This document shows, piece by piece, positions 22,298 through 30,553 of a stretch of 64,000 nucleotides of DNA (position 1 is its first letter; each line of letters opens with the position of its first letter). Made by a program: the position numbers and the translations under genes. The stretch is from Rhizomicrobium palustre. Its GTDB lineage: Bacteria > Pseudomonadota > Alphaproteobacteria > Micropepsales > Micropepsaceae. The notes below the pieces were generated by a model. It was not told the origin of the DNA. It was given only the letters and a program-made list of their open reading frames with translations, and did not search any database. Location: NCBI RefSeq assembly GCF_011761565.1, contig NZ_JAASRM010000001.1, positions 310,139-374,138 on the forward strand, in the 5' to 3' direction.

Positions 22298-22978
22298 TCA
22301 ATTCAGCCCTTGCGGCATGGCTTCAAATGCATCCGGCGAGAGCGCGTACGGCGTAAAGCGCAGCTTCAAAATCGCGCCGTGGTAATAATTTACCCGGTTC
22401 ATGCGCACGCCAATCGAACTATGTCCCTGGCCTTGCGGTTTGAAGGCGAGCGGGCTTTCGGCTTGCTCCACGCCATCGACATAGCTCTTGAAGCTCTTGC
22501 CGTCATAGCTCATGGCGACGCGATACCAGCGCCCCAGTGCGAAAGTCTTGGAAGGATCGATCAGCGTCACCTTATAGCCTTCGCCGGTAGTGAAGGCGTC
22601 AAGATACCAGCGATCATCCTTCACCCGAATTTCAAAAAGAAACCGCGTGGCGCTGTCCTGCCCGGTTTTGGGATCGATCTCGGCAAGATGCAGCCAGCGC
22701 TGTTCGAAAGCCCCGCCATCGGGACGGATCACTGCCTCGATAGTCCAAGTCTCGGCCCCCGCCAAAGGATGGGTATCGACAAATAGCGCATCTTTCGCGC
22801 CATCGAACTGCACAGCCTTGCCTGCCGGCGTATCGATCTGCTTTGGCGCCCCCTCCACACGCGCAGAGACGCCACCAATCTTATCCAGCCGGTCGAAATT
22901 CCACAGCGCAGAAGGCGCGGCGCAGCCCTGGGTAACAAGAAGCAACCCAACGGAGAAAAGCGCAGGAACTAACCGCAT
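22298..22978 (-). CDS. LamG/concanavalin-like lectin-fold lipoprotein copy
   Basis: A 226-residue paralogue of the preceding LamG protein, here with a lipoprotein signal: MRLVPALFSVGLLLVTQGC, Cys at about residue 19. The mature domain shares VEGAPKQIDTPAGKAVQFDG, HPLAGAETWTIEAV and RPDGGAFEQRWLHLAE with its neighbour. I chose ATG at 22978 because it gives a clean lipobox; longer frames add an arginine-rich head. It lies 28 bp from the second copy and may be co-transcribed with the pectinesterase. It likely binds polysaccharide at the cell surface. Confidence 0.75.
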   Translation of the reverse strand: MRLVPALFSVGLLLVTQGCAAPSALWNFDRLDKIGGVSARVEGAPKQIDTPAGKAVQFDGAKDALFVDTHPLAGAETWTIEAVIRPDGGAFEQRWLHLAEIDPKTGQDSATRFLFEIRVKDDRWYLDAFTTGEGYKVTLIDPSKTFALGRWYRVAMSYDGKSFKSYVDGVEQAESPLAFKPQGQGHSSIGVRMNRVNYYHGAILKLRFTPYALSPDAFEAMPQGLN

Positions 22979-23044
22979 GACAGGTCCCGGATTCGCGATG
23001 CCGCCAAGTCTTAGCACACCAGCGCGAAAGCCTCGACGCGGCAA

Positions 23045-24010
23045 TCACACCCGGTAATAGCTGCGATACCAATCGGCGAATTTGCGCACGCCTTCACGCA
23101 TGGGGGTCTTGGGCGAGAAGTCCAGCGCGGCCCGTGTCGCCTCGATATCGGCATAGGTCGAAACCACATCGCCCGGCTGGATCGGCTCGAACACCTTCTC
23201 AGCTTTCACCCCCAGCGCGTCTTCCAGCGCCGCGATGAAATCGGTCAACTTCTCGGAATTGTTATTGCCGAGGTTATAGACCGCATGCGGCGGCGTAGCT
23301 TCGGGGGGCGCGTCCATCGCGCTCAGCACGCCCGCAACGATGTCGTCGATAAAAGTGAAATCGCGCCACATCTCGCCGTCATTGAAGACCTTGATGGGAT
23401 CACCCGCGAGCATTGCCTTGGCGAACAGCATCGGCGCCATATCCGGTCGGCCCCAAGGCCCATAGACGGTGAAGAAGCGCAGGCCCACCAGCGGAATATG
23501 ATAGAGGTGGGCATAGGTATGGCTGATCAACTCGTCAGCCCGCTTGGTCGCCGCATAGAGCGAGACGGGATGATCCACCGCATCGCCGACCGCGAAAGGC
23601 AGTTTGGTATTGCCGCCATAGACCGAGGAGGAACTGGCATAGACCATGGTCTTCAGCCCCTTGAGGCGGCGCGCCAGCTCCAGCATCACCACCTGCCCCA
23701 TCACATTGGCGGTGACATAGCTATAGGGATTTACAAGCGAATAGCGCACGCCGGCTTGTGCGCCGAGATGCACGATATGCGTGATATCCTCATCGGCGAG
23801 CGCCAGCATGGCGTCCTTGTCGGAGAAATCGCCTTTGATGAAGCGGAAACCGGGTTGGCCTTCAAGCTGCGCCAGCCGCGCTTCTTTCAACCCCACATCG
23901 TAATAATCGTTGAGGTTATCAATCCCAATAACGGCCTCGCCCCTGGCCAAGAGAGCCTTGGTGGTGTGGAAGCCGATGAAGCCAGCGGCGCCGGTGACAA
24001 GCGCGGTCAT
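23045..24010 (-). CDS. NAD-dependent epimerase, UDP-glucuronate 4-epimerase type
   Basis: Extended short-chain dehydrogenase of 321 residues that would interconvert UDP-glucuronate and UDP-galacturonate. NAD motif VTGAAGFIGFH is at the N-terminus, then IGIDNLNDYYDVGLKEARL, a hallmark of UDP-glucuronate 4-epimerases (LspL/CapI type). The catalytic region is YASSSSVYG and LYAATKRADELI (Tyr-x3-Lys). FFTVYGPWGRPDMAP is the family's substrate-binding loop. ATG at 24010 is chosen; no strong Shine-Dalgarno is visible. It fits with galE, the aminotransferase and the acyltransferase in surface-polysaccharide metabolism. Confidence 0.88.
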   Translation of the reverse strand: MTALVTGAAGFIGFHTTKALLARGEAVIGIDNLNDYYDVGLKEARLAQLEGQPGFRFIKGDFSDKDAMLALADEDITHIVHLGAQAGVRYSLVNPYSYVTANVMGQVVMLELARRLKGLKTMVYASSSSVYGGNTKLPFAVGDAVDHPVSLYAATKRADELISHTYAHLYHIPLVGLRFFTVYGPWGRPDMAPMLFAKAMLAGDPIKVFNDGEMWRDFTFIDDIVAGVLSAMDAPPEATPPHAVYNLGNNNSEKLTDFIAALEDALGVKAEKVFEPIQPGDVVSTYADIEATRAALDFSPKTPMREGVRKFADWYRSYYRV

Positions 24011-24120
24011 GTGCAAATCCAAAACAGAAGACAAAGCCGAAAAACGGCGTAGCCATAGCCGAAAGCGGGGCCTCTGCCTATCTCGCCCCCCGCATTTTCA
24101 ACCCAGCCCGCCTTTCCGGC

Positions 24121-25002
24121 CTAATCCTCGCGTTCGGACAGGAATTTGAAGGCAAATGCCGGAGCGGAAAACACCAGACCGTAGAAGAAAGGCGCCAAGA
24201 GAAACTCGATCCCCTTCAGCAGGGGCAGATGCGCCGCCATTTGACGCGCCTGCTCCACAGCCGCACGGTCGATAGCTGCCTTGTTGTTCCACAACTCCAA
24301 ATGGGGATTAAGCGTCTCCGGCCCCAGCACGAACACATTGGCCAATTGGCCGATCAGAAGCGGGGGAAGCCCGACGGCAAGGCTGATCGCAATAATGCGC
24401 AGCACATTGCCCTTGGTGAGGGTCCAGCTCGCCTCGAGGCCGAATTTGCTGTCCGAAAGCACCGCCGGAAAAATGAAATAGCTAAGCCGGGCCAGGATCG
24501 GAACAAGAACCGGCAACGCAACCATGAAAATGAACACGGCGAGCCGGATCGCCGCCTGATCGCCGCCGCCCTTGCCCAGCGCGCCCGCCAGGAGCAGCCC
24601 CGCAATGACCACCACCACCGAAACCAGCACCACGAAGAGATAGACGCCGATAAGCCCGCCCGCGGCGCGCAATTCGGTCATGCCTAGGGAAAAGCGAAAA
24701 AAACTGGGGCGCTGCTCCATCGGGCTCAAAATCTCGCGCGTAATGGCAATGCCAATGACGCACAGGAGCACCAGCTCAAGCACAGCGAAGCCGAATTGCG
24801 CCGCAACAACCGGCTGCATACCGGCGCTATCGCCGCTTTCTATGGCGAAGGCCCGGCCGGACAGCATGGCACCGGAGGTGAAATAATCCCCGATCGTGAT
24901 CACAATCATGGGCAGCCAGATCAGCGCGATCACCTTCTCGAGCCCCGCGAAAGTGAAGCGATAGGCCGCCGCAATGGTCCGCCCAACCGGAATCTTCTTC
25001 AT
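24121..25002 (-). CDS. Integral membrane protein of unknown function
   Basis: A 293-residue protein with roughly six hydrophobic segments, including LRAAGGLIGVYLFVVLVSVV and IIAISLAVGLPPLLIGQLAN. The N-terminus is KKIPVGRTIAAAYRFTFAG. No catalytic motif was recognised; the layout resembles membrane domains found with glycerophosphodiester phosphodiesterases. ATG at 25002 has AGGA six bases upstream. It is divergent from trmFO, with about 170 bases for both promoters. Confidence 0.6.
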   Translation of the reverse strand: MKKIPVGRTIAAAYRFTFAGLEKVIALIWLPMIVITIGDYFTSGAMLSGRAFAIESGDSAGMQPVVAAQFGFAVLELVLLCVIGIAITREILSPMEQRPSFFRFSLGMTELRAAGGLIGVYLFVVLVSVVVVIAGLLLAGALGKGGGDQAAIRLAVFIFMVALPVLVPILARLSYFIFPAVLSDSKFGLEASWTLTKGNVLRIIAISLAVGLPPLLIGQLANVFVLGPETLNPHLELWNNKAAIDRAAVEQARQMAAHLPLLKGIEFLLAPFFYGLVFSAPAFAFKFLSERED

Positions 25003-25170
25003 TCTTTGTCCTTCTGTGCCCATGGAACCTTATATAGGGGGTTCCGGCGCCCCCCGCCATCGCTCCGGGCGAGTTAATCATGTGCGGGACGCCCCCAAGC
25101 TCCGCGCAAGAGTTAGGGCTTGCGCTGACGGTCCGCCAAGGCTCTAACCCCGCCTGAAAGGGTAGGTTTC

Positions 25171-26472
25171 ATGACGGATAGCATCCACATCATCGGCGGG
25201 GGATTGGCGGGGAGCGAGGCGGCCTGGCAGGCGGCGAGCGCTGGTAAACGCGTCGTGCTCCACGAGATGCGCCCGGTCAGGAATACCGACGCCCATGAGA
25301 GCGAGGGCCTCGCAGAGCTGGTCTGCTCCAATTCTCTGCGCTCAGATGATTTCGAGAATAACGCCGTCGGCCTCCTGCATGAAGAGATGCGCCGCGCGGG
25401 CTCGATCATCTTAAAATGCGCCGATGCCCATCGTCTGCCTGCGGGCGGCGCTTTGGCGGTAGATCGCCATGGCTTTTCGGCTGGCGTGACCGAGGCCCTT
25501 GCCTCCCATCCCAATATCGAAATCCGCCGCGAGGAAATTACCGCGCCGCCCGCCGACTGGCAGAATGTCGTAGTGGCGACCGGCCCCCTCACCTCGCCTT
25601 CCCTCGCCGATTTCGTGCGCCAACTGACCGGCGCGGAATCCCTCTCCTTCTTCGACGCCATCGCACCCATCGTCCATCGCGAGAGCATCGACATGGATAA
25701 GGCCTGGATGCAGTCGCGCTATGACAAGGGCGAAGGCAAGGACTACATCAACTGCGCCATGGACAAGGAGCAGTACGCAGCCTTCATCGAGGCACTGCTG
25801 ACCGGCGAGAAAACCGAATTCAAGGAATGGGAAAAGTCGACGCCCTATTTCGAGGGCTGCCTGCCCATCGAGGTGATGGCGAGCCGTGGTATCGACACGC
25901 TGCGCTATGGCCCGATGAAACCGGTGGGCCTCAAGGATCCGCGCGCCGAGAAGCGCCCCTATGCGGTGGTGCAGCTTCGTCAGGATAATGCACTCGGTAA
26001 TCTTTGGAACATGGTCGGCTTCCAGACCAAGCTGAAACATGCCGAGCAGGTGCGCATCTTCCGCATGATCCCGGGCTTGGAGAATGCGCAATTCGCCCGC
26101 TTGGGCGGTTTGCACCGCAATACCTTCCTCAATTCGCCGACGCTTCTGGATGGCGAGTTGCGGCTGAAGGCGCGACCCTCTTTGCGCTTTGCGGGCCAGG
26201 TGACGGGCGTGGAAGGCTATGTCGAGAGCGCCGCGATCGGGCTTTTGGCGGGACGTTTCGCGGCTGGCAAATCCGCTCCGCCGCCGCCGACCACCGCGCT
26301 TGGCGCGCTGCTCGCCCATATCACCGTGGGCGCGGAGGCCGAGACCTTTCAGCCGATGAACGTCAATTTTGGCCTCTTCCCGGAACTGCCCGCAGGCCCG
26401 CGCGGCCGCGATCGCAAGAAGGCGCACAGCGCCCGCGCGCTCGCCGATCTGGCGGGATGGTTGAACCAATAA
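25171..26472 (+). CDS. trmFO: Methylenetetrahydrofolate-tRNA (uracil-54-C5)-methyltransferase
   Basis: FAD- and folate-dependent enzyme that makes ribothymidine 54 in the tRNA T loop, in place of SAM-dependent TrmA. The FAD motif [15 protein letters not shown] begins the protein. Two key cysteines are visible: [11 protein letters not shown] (Cys52) and [12 protein letters not shown] (around residue 195). The C-terminal family block [11 protein letters not shown] is intact. The length of 433 residues is typical. It stands alone, followed at once by a dispersed palindromic repeat. Confidence 0.96.
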   Translation: MTDSIHIIGGGLAGSEAAWQAASAGKRVVLHEMRPVRNTDAHESEGLAELVCSNSLRSDDFENNAVGLLHEEMRRAGSIILKCADAHRLPAGGALAVDRHGFSAGVTEALASHPNIEIRREEITAPPADWQNVVVATGPLTSPSLADFVRQLTGAESLSFFDAIAPIVHRESIDMDKAWMQSRYDKGEGKDYINCAMDKEQYAAFIEALLTGEKTEFKEWEKSTPYFEGCLPIEVMASRGIDTLRYGPMKPVGLKDPRAEKRPYAVVQLRQDNALGNLWNMVGFQTKLKHAEQVRIFRMIPGLENAQFARLGGLHRNTFLNSPTLLDGELRLKARPSLRFAGQVTGVEGYVESAAIGLLAGRFAAGKSAPPPPTTALGALLAHITVGAEAETFQPMNVNFGLFPELPAGPRGRDRKKAHSARALADLAGWLNQ

Positions 26473-26474
26473 CA

Positions 26475-26614
26475 GTCATCCCGGACGCGCCACGGCGATC
26501 ACTTCATCTGGCACGAAGGCGCGATCCGGGACCTACTTAGCAATCTGAGCTGACGTAAAAGTGGGTCCCGGCTCTGCGCTTAGGCGCGGTGCGCCACGCT
26601 CCGGCCGGGATGAC
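26475..26614. repeat. GTCATCCCGG-type dispersed palindromic repeat, short form
   Basis: Core element of about 140 bases bounded by GTCATCCCGG and its complement CCGGGATGAC, with internal inverted segments (GCGATCCGGGACC and GTGGGTCCCGGCTC-type). Similar copies sit at about 49049-49192 and 53840-53982, always between genes. This copy starts two bases after the trmFO stop and lacks the extra outer arms present in the other two. Confidence 0.85.
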
Positions 26615-26618
26615 AACT

Positions 26619-27269
26619 CTATATCTTTCCCGTCACCGCACATCGTAAATACGCGATCTGCTTGCGCCAGAGCGGCGGGTCGGCGCGTTTGAGATAAAGC
26701 GGCGTCAGGCTGGCGGGCATCACGACCGGCAGCACCGCTTTCGGGATGCGCTTTTTGCGCGCCACATTGTAATGGGTTTGCGCCAACGCCGCATGTTCGC
26801 TCTGGCCAGCAAGGCCATAAGCGATGGCAGCATCGCGGCAGTCGATGTCCGGCACACCACACACCATTGCCCCAAGCCGCATCAAGGCGCCGATACGCGC
26901 CTCGGCATTGGCGACGGCTTCGTCTGGCGCGAGGTCTTGCAGCGCGTTCCAGCCTTCGATCAGCGTGTCGAAAAGCGCTTGCGGCAGATCGTGTTCAGCA
27001 AAGGTTTGGGCAAGCGCCTTGGCGACGACATGCTCGCGTGGCTTACCCGCCCGCGCGCCTTCCACTGTCTCGCGCCACCAGGCAAAGCGGATGGCGCCGA
27101 TCATCGGCTCGCGCACGCTCGCGCTGACATGGGCAAGCTCGTAGTAAAGCGCGGCGAGGACAAAAAGGTGGCGGCGCTGCGCCTCGGGGGCAAACAGCGC
27201 CGCGAAATACCGGTCGGGATCGTGCCTGCGAACGGTCTGTTCGCAAGCATCGAAAAAATCCTCGGCCAT
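26619..27269 (-). CDS. Squalene/phytoene synthase-like protein (NDUFAF6-type)
   Basis: A 216-residue all-alpha protein related to squalene/phytoene synthases. Typical blocks are HLFVLAALYYELAHV, SEPMIGAIRFAWW-like VREPMIGAIRFAWWRETVEG, and a C-terminal PLYLKRADPP. The first aspartate-rich catalytic motif is not conserved (YYELA in place of a DDIxD-like box). That matches the NDUFAF6-like subgroup linked to complex I assembly rather than terpene synthesis. It starts directly after secD, so it belongs to the yajC-secD transcript, a common alphaproteobacterial arrangement. Confidence 0.75.
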   Translation of the reverse strand: MAEDFFDACEQTVRRHDPDRYFAALFAPEAQRRHLFVLAALYYELAHVSASVREPMIGAIRFAWWRETVEGARAGKPREHVVAKALAQTFAEHDLPQALFDTLIEGWNALQDLAPDEAVANAEARIGALMRLGAMVCGVPDIDCRDAAIAYGLAGQSEHAALAQTHYNVARKKRIPKAVLPVVMPASLTPLYLKRADPPLWRKQIAYLRCAVTGKI

Positions 27270-28883
27270 TCAGATGATCAGCTTCTTCGGCTTGAAGGCA
27301 TTGAGCCAGCCAATGATGATCATGCGGGTCAGCACCACCGAGGTGAAGAAGGAGGTGATGATACCGACGCCGAGGGTAACGGCGAAGCCGCGCACCGGGC
27401 CGGAGCCAAGTTCGAACAGGATCAAGGCCGCGATCAAGTGGGTGGCGTTGGCGTCCATGATGGTCGCCTTGGCACGCTCTTCGCCCTGGTCGATGGCGCC
27501 AAGCATGGAGCGGCCATTGCGGGCCTCTTCACGCATACGCTCGAAGATCAAGACGTTGGCGTCCACCGCCATACCGAGGGTGAGCACGATACCGGCGATA
27601 CCCGGCAGGGTCAGGGTGGCGCCGAAGAGCGTCATCGCCGCGAGCAGGAGCACAAGGTTGATCGCCATGGCGACGTCGGCGAAGAAGCCGAAGAGGCCGT
27701 AGCGCAGCACCATGAAGAAGGCGACAAGCGCAAGGCCCGCAACGGTTGCGATCTTACCCTTCTCGATGGAGTCCTTGCCGAGCTCCGGACCGACCGTCAT
27801 CTGCTGGATCGGCTTCAAGGGCGCGGGCAAGGCGCCAGCGCGCAGCAGCACCGAAAGATCGGTCGCCGTCTGCGTGGTGAAGTTGCCGGTGATCTGGCCC
27901 GAGCCGCCCAGGATCGGTTCCTGGATAGTGGGATAGGTCAGCACCTTCTTGTCGAGCACGATGGCGAAACGCTTACCGACATTCTCTTTGGTGATTTCGG
28001 CAAACTCTTTGGCGCCGACACCATCAAAGCGGAAGCTGACGGCCACGCGGCCCGTATTCTGGTCGGTGGTGACACCGGCGTCCTTCAAACGGTCGCCCGC
28101 GATGAGAACGCGCTTTTCCACCAGCACCGGAAGCTGCTGCTGACCGGCGCGATCCTTTTCGACTTCCAAAAGCTCGTCGTTCGGGGGAATGCGGCGCTGG
28201 GTGATCGCGGCCATGACATCGGCCGATTCATCGACCATCTGGAAGGTCATCTTCGCGGTGGTCTGCAGGATGGAGAGCAGATGCGAGGGATCTGCAAGGC
28301 CGGGGACCTGCACCACAATGCGGTCGGTGCCCTGCTGCTCGATGGCCGGTTCCTTGGTGCCGAGTTCGTCGATGCGCTTACGCACGACTTCGATCGAGCG
28401 GCCCACCACGTCACGCTGGAGTTGCTTGGCGTAGGCTTCGCTCATCTTGAGCGCGATGGTGTTATTGCCCGGCTCAGTGATGTCGTATTGGCGCTGGCCG
28501 ATCAGGGCCGCGTTGGTGAGCGCGGGGTTGAGACCTTTGATGGTATCAAAGGCGCTGCGGTAATCCGCGGCGTCCTTGACCTTGACCACAATAGTGCCTT
28601 CGGGGCGCTGGAACTCATAGCCGATATGGGCTTTGCGCAGGCCGCGACGGATGTCGCTGACCATGAAATCGAGCTGGTCTTTGACGACCTGATCAAGCTG
28701 CACCTGCAAGAGCACCGAAGAACCGCCCTGCAAGTCGAGGCCGAGGCTGACCGTATCCTTCGGCGCCCAGCTTGGAAGGTGGCTGCGCGTCGATTCAGGC
28801 AGCACGTTGGGAAGCGCAAAAGCGAACCCGAAGATGAGGACGAGTCCGACCAGAACGCGGACCCAGCGTGATACCTGCAGCAT
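27270..28883 (-). CDS. secD: Protein translocase subunit SecD
   Basis: RND-like membrane subunit that uses proton motive force to help SecYEG export, 537 residues. It has an N-terminal helix, then the first periplasmic domain with LGLDLQGGSSVLLQV, the second periplasmic domain, and the five-helix RND block (SIEKGKIATVAGLALVAFF; AMAINLVLLLAAMTLFGATL; GMAVDANVLIFERMREE). It ends at FKPKKLII with no SecF fused. SecF is not encoded next to it either; the following gene is the synthase-like protein. yajC precedes it by 15 bases. Confidence 0.96.
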   Translation of the reverse strand: MLQVSRWVRVLVGLVLIFGFAFALPNVLPESTRSHLPSWAPKDTVSLGLDLQGGSSVLLQVQLDQVVKDQLDFMVSDIRRGLRKAHIGYEFQRPEGTIVVKVKDAADYRSAFDTIKGLNPALTNAALIGQRQYDITEPGNNTIALKMSEAYAKQLQRDVVGRSIEVVRKRIDELGTKEPAIEQQGTDRIVVQVPGLADPSHLLSILQTTAKMTFQMVDESADVMAAITQRRIPPNDELLEVEKDRAGQQQLPVLVEKRVLIAGDRLKDAGVTTDQNTGRVAVSFRFDGVGAKEFAEITKENVGKRFAIVLDKKVLTYPTIQEPILGGSGQITGNFTTQTATDLSVLLRAGALPAPLKPIQQMTVGPELGKDSIEKGKIATVAGLALVAFFMVLRYGLFGFFADVAMAINLVLLLAAMTLFGATLTLPGIAGIVLTLGMAVDANVLIFERMREEARNGRSMLGAIDQGEERAKATIMDANATHLIAALILFELGSGPVRGFAVTLGVGIITSFFTSVVLTRMIIIGWLNAFKPKKLII

Positions 28884-28898
28884 GATCTTGGACCTGGA

Positions 28899-29207
28899 TT
28901 ACTTGTTGTCGGTCTTGGCTTCGACCGGCTGGTTCTTGGCGCGGACTTCGCCCACGGCGGCGCGTAGCACGCGCACGGTGACGTTGTCGGCGATCTCGAC
29001 CGAGATTTCCGGATCGTCCTTGGCCGGGACCTTGGCGATCTTGCCGACGATGCCGGAATTCAAAATCACCGTATCGCCACGGCGCAGGCCTTCCACGGCC
29101 TCACGCAGCTTTTTGACCTGCTGCTGTTGCGGCCGCCAGACGATGAAGTAGAAGATTCCGAGGATACCGATCATCGGAATAAGCATGTTGAACATGGGAT
29201 CTTGCAT
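28899..29207 (-). CDS. yajC: Preprotein translocase accessory subunit YajC
   Basis: Small single-pass inner-membrane protein of 102 residues. One helix (MLIPMIGILGIFYFIVWRPQ) is followed by QQQQVKKLREAVEGLRRGD and a beta-rich tail (GIVGKIAKV, EIADNVTVRVLRAAV), the standard YajC layout. It assists SecDF in the holotranslocon. I chose ATG at 29207, which makes the helix start near residue 8; longer frames add a basic head not seen in the family. It heads the yajC-secD operon and is divergent from the DUF815 ATPase. Confidence 0.95.
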   Translation of the reverse strand: MQDPMFNMLIPMIGILGIFYFIVWRPQQQQVKKLREAVEGLRRGDTVILNSGIVGKIAKVPAKDDPEISVEIADNVTVRVLRAAVGEVRAKNQPVEAKTDNK

Positions 29208-29325
29208 GATCGGAAACCTGTCTTGGCGCGAGGCGCGGACTATAGCTTTGTGTCCCACCTTTGCAACTGTGTAAAATCAAAGGATTAGCGGTGAAATTTA
29301 CCTGTGAGGCCCGCTTTTTCCACTC

Positions 29326-29420
29326 CGTCATGGCCGGGCCCGCCCCGGCCATCCAGAAACCGGGAATGATTAACTTGCCTCGCAGTGCCTGGATGACCGC
29401 CTCAGGGGCGGTCATGACGG
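29326..29420. repeat. CGTCATGGCC-type dispersed palindromic repeat, copy 1
   Basis: About 95 bases between yajC and the DUF815 gene. Left end CGTCATGGCCGGGCC, internal CCGGCCATCCAG, right end GGCGGTCATGACGG. Related copies occur at 31719-31799 and 35540-35602. It sits in the divergent promoter region, just before the DUF815 start. Confidence 0.75.
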
Positions 29421-29441
29421 TATAAGATTTAGGTGAGAGCC

Positions 29442-30296
29442 ATGGCCCCAAAATCCAAGTCCCCAGCCCGGCGGCGCAACGCCGCGCCCAAATCACAGCG
29501 CAAATCCAAAGCCTCCTCGGGCACCCCGGCGGATGCTTTCGTGTGGGAGGCGAATCCCGGAAAACTCCATCCGGTTCATCATATCGCCCGTTTGCCGCTG
29601 CCGCTTCTCAAAGGCATCGATTCGGCGCGTGATACGCTGATCGAGAACACGCGCAGGTTTGCCGATGGGCTGCCCGCCAATAACGCCCTGTTGTGGGGCG
29701 CGCGCGGCATGGGCAAATCCTCCCTGGTCAAAGCCATTCACGGTGCTGTGAATGAGGGGCGCAAGGCTTCCGCGCGGCTGGTGCTGATCGAAATCCATCG
29801 CGAGGACATCGCCACACTGCCCTTGCTTCTGCGCCGTTTGCGCAACGAAAAACGCCAATTCCTGCTCTTTTGCGATGATCTCTCCTTCGACAAGGACGAT
29901 ACCAGCTACAAGTCCCTGAAAGCGGCGCTGGAAGGCGGCATCGAGGGCCGGCCGGAAAACGTGCTTTTCTACGCCACCTCCAACCGGCGCCACCTTCTGG
30001 CGCGCGAGATGGTGGAGAACGAGCGCTCCACCGCCATCAGCCCCTCCGAAGCGGTGGAAGAGAAAATTTCGCTTTCGGACCGGTTCGGGCTCTGGCTCGG
30101 TTTTCACAATTGCGGCCAGGATGAATACCTCGCCATGGTGGAAGGCTATGCCGCCCATTTCAGCCTAAAGCTTTCCAAAGAGGAGCTGCACAAGAAGGCG
30201 CTCGCCTGGTCAATGGCACGTGGGGCCCGCTCGGGGCGCGTCGCTTGGCAGTTCACCCAGGATTTGGCGGGCGAGCTGGGGCAGAAGCTGGTATGA
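29442..30296 (+). CDS. DUF815 family AAA+ ATPase
   Basis: A 284-residue ATPase of the PF05673 family, cytoplasmic. The first 30 residues are lysine- and arginine-rich and likely disordered. Walker A is ARGMGKSSLVKA (about residues 88-98), and Walker B-like LLFCDDLSFD follows, with FYATSNRRHLL as sensor-type segment. The family accompanies yajC-secD in alphaproteobacteria, but its role is not established. ATG at 29442 has AGGTGAG upstream; a GTG nine bases earlier is the alternative. Confidence 0.85.
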   Translation: MAPKSKSPARRRNAAPKSQRKSKASSGTPADAFVWEANPGKLHPVHHIARLPLPLLKGIDSARDTLIENTRRFADGLPANNALLWGARGMGKSSLVKAIHGAVNEGRKASARLVLIEIHREDIATLPLLLRRLRNEKRQFLLFCDDLSFDKDDTSYKSLKAALEGGIEGRPENVLFYATSNRRHLLAREMVENERSTAISPSEAVEEKISLSDRFGLWLGFHNCGQDEYLAMVEGYAAHFSLKLSKEELHKKALAWSMARGARSGRVAWQFTQDLAGELGQKLV

Positions 30297-30511
30297 GCGA
30301 AACAAAAACTTGAAAACAAATCCCGCGATTTTCGCGTAACATTTTGTTTTTTAAACAAAAAATACCGTCTCACCCGAAGGCGGTCAAGAGTTCTCTACCC
30401 GGTCAAAGAACACCAAATAGACGTGGGTATTGCCACGCTTCCGCGCAAGGGGGCTGTGACAGAAGCGTGAGACGACAGCGCTTTCCATTCTTGCTAGAGT
30501 CAAAGAAAATT

Positions 30512-30532
30512 ACCCTCCCTCAAGGGGAGGGT
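30512..30532. repeat. Solo CCTCCC-type hairpin before the first MFS gene
   Basis: Perfect hairpin ACCCTCCC/GGGAGGGT around TCAAGG, the arm unit of the larger repeat at 33101-33264. It lies 21 bases upstream of the MFS start codon and may reach into its leader. No second arm is nearby, so this is a solo unit or a relic. Confidence 0.6.
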
Positions 30533-30553
30533 TAGAAGAGAGCTATCTCTGCT

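Noticed and set aside
26772..28871. A 699-codon open frame antisense to secD and the synthase-like gene
   Set aside because: It spans two genes with known motifs on the other strand, and has low-complexity Asp/His/Arg content.
30512..30532. Hairpin read as a terminator
   Set aside because: No T run follows and the sequence is the arm of a dispersed repeat; it lies before, not after, a gene.
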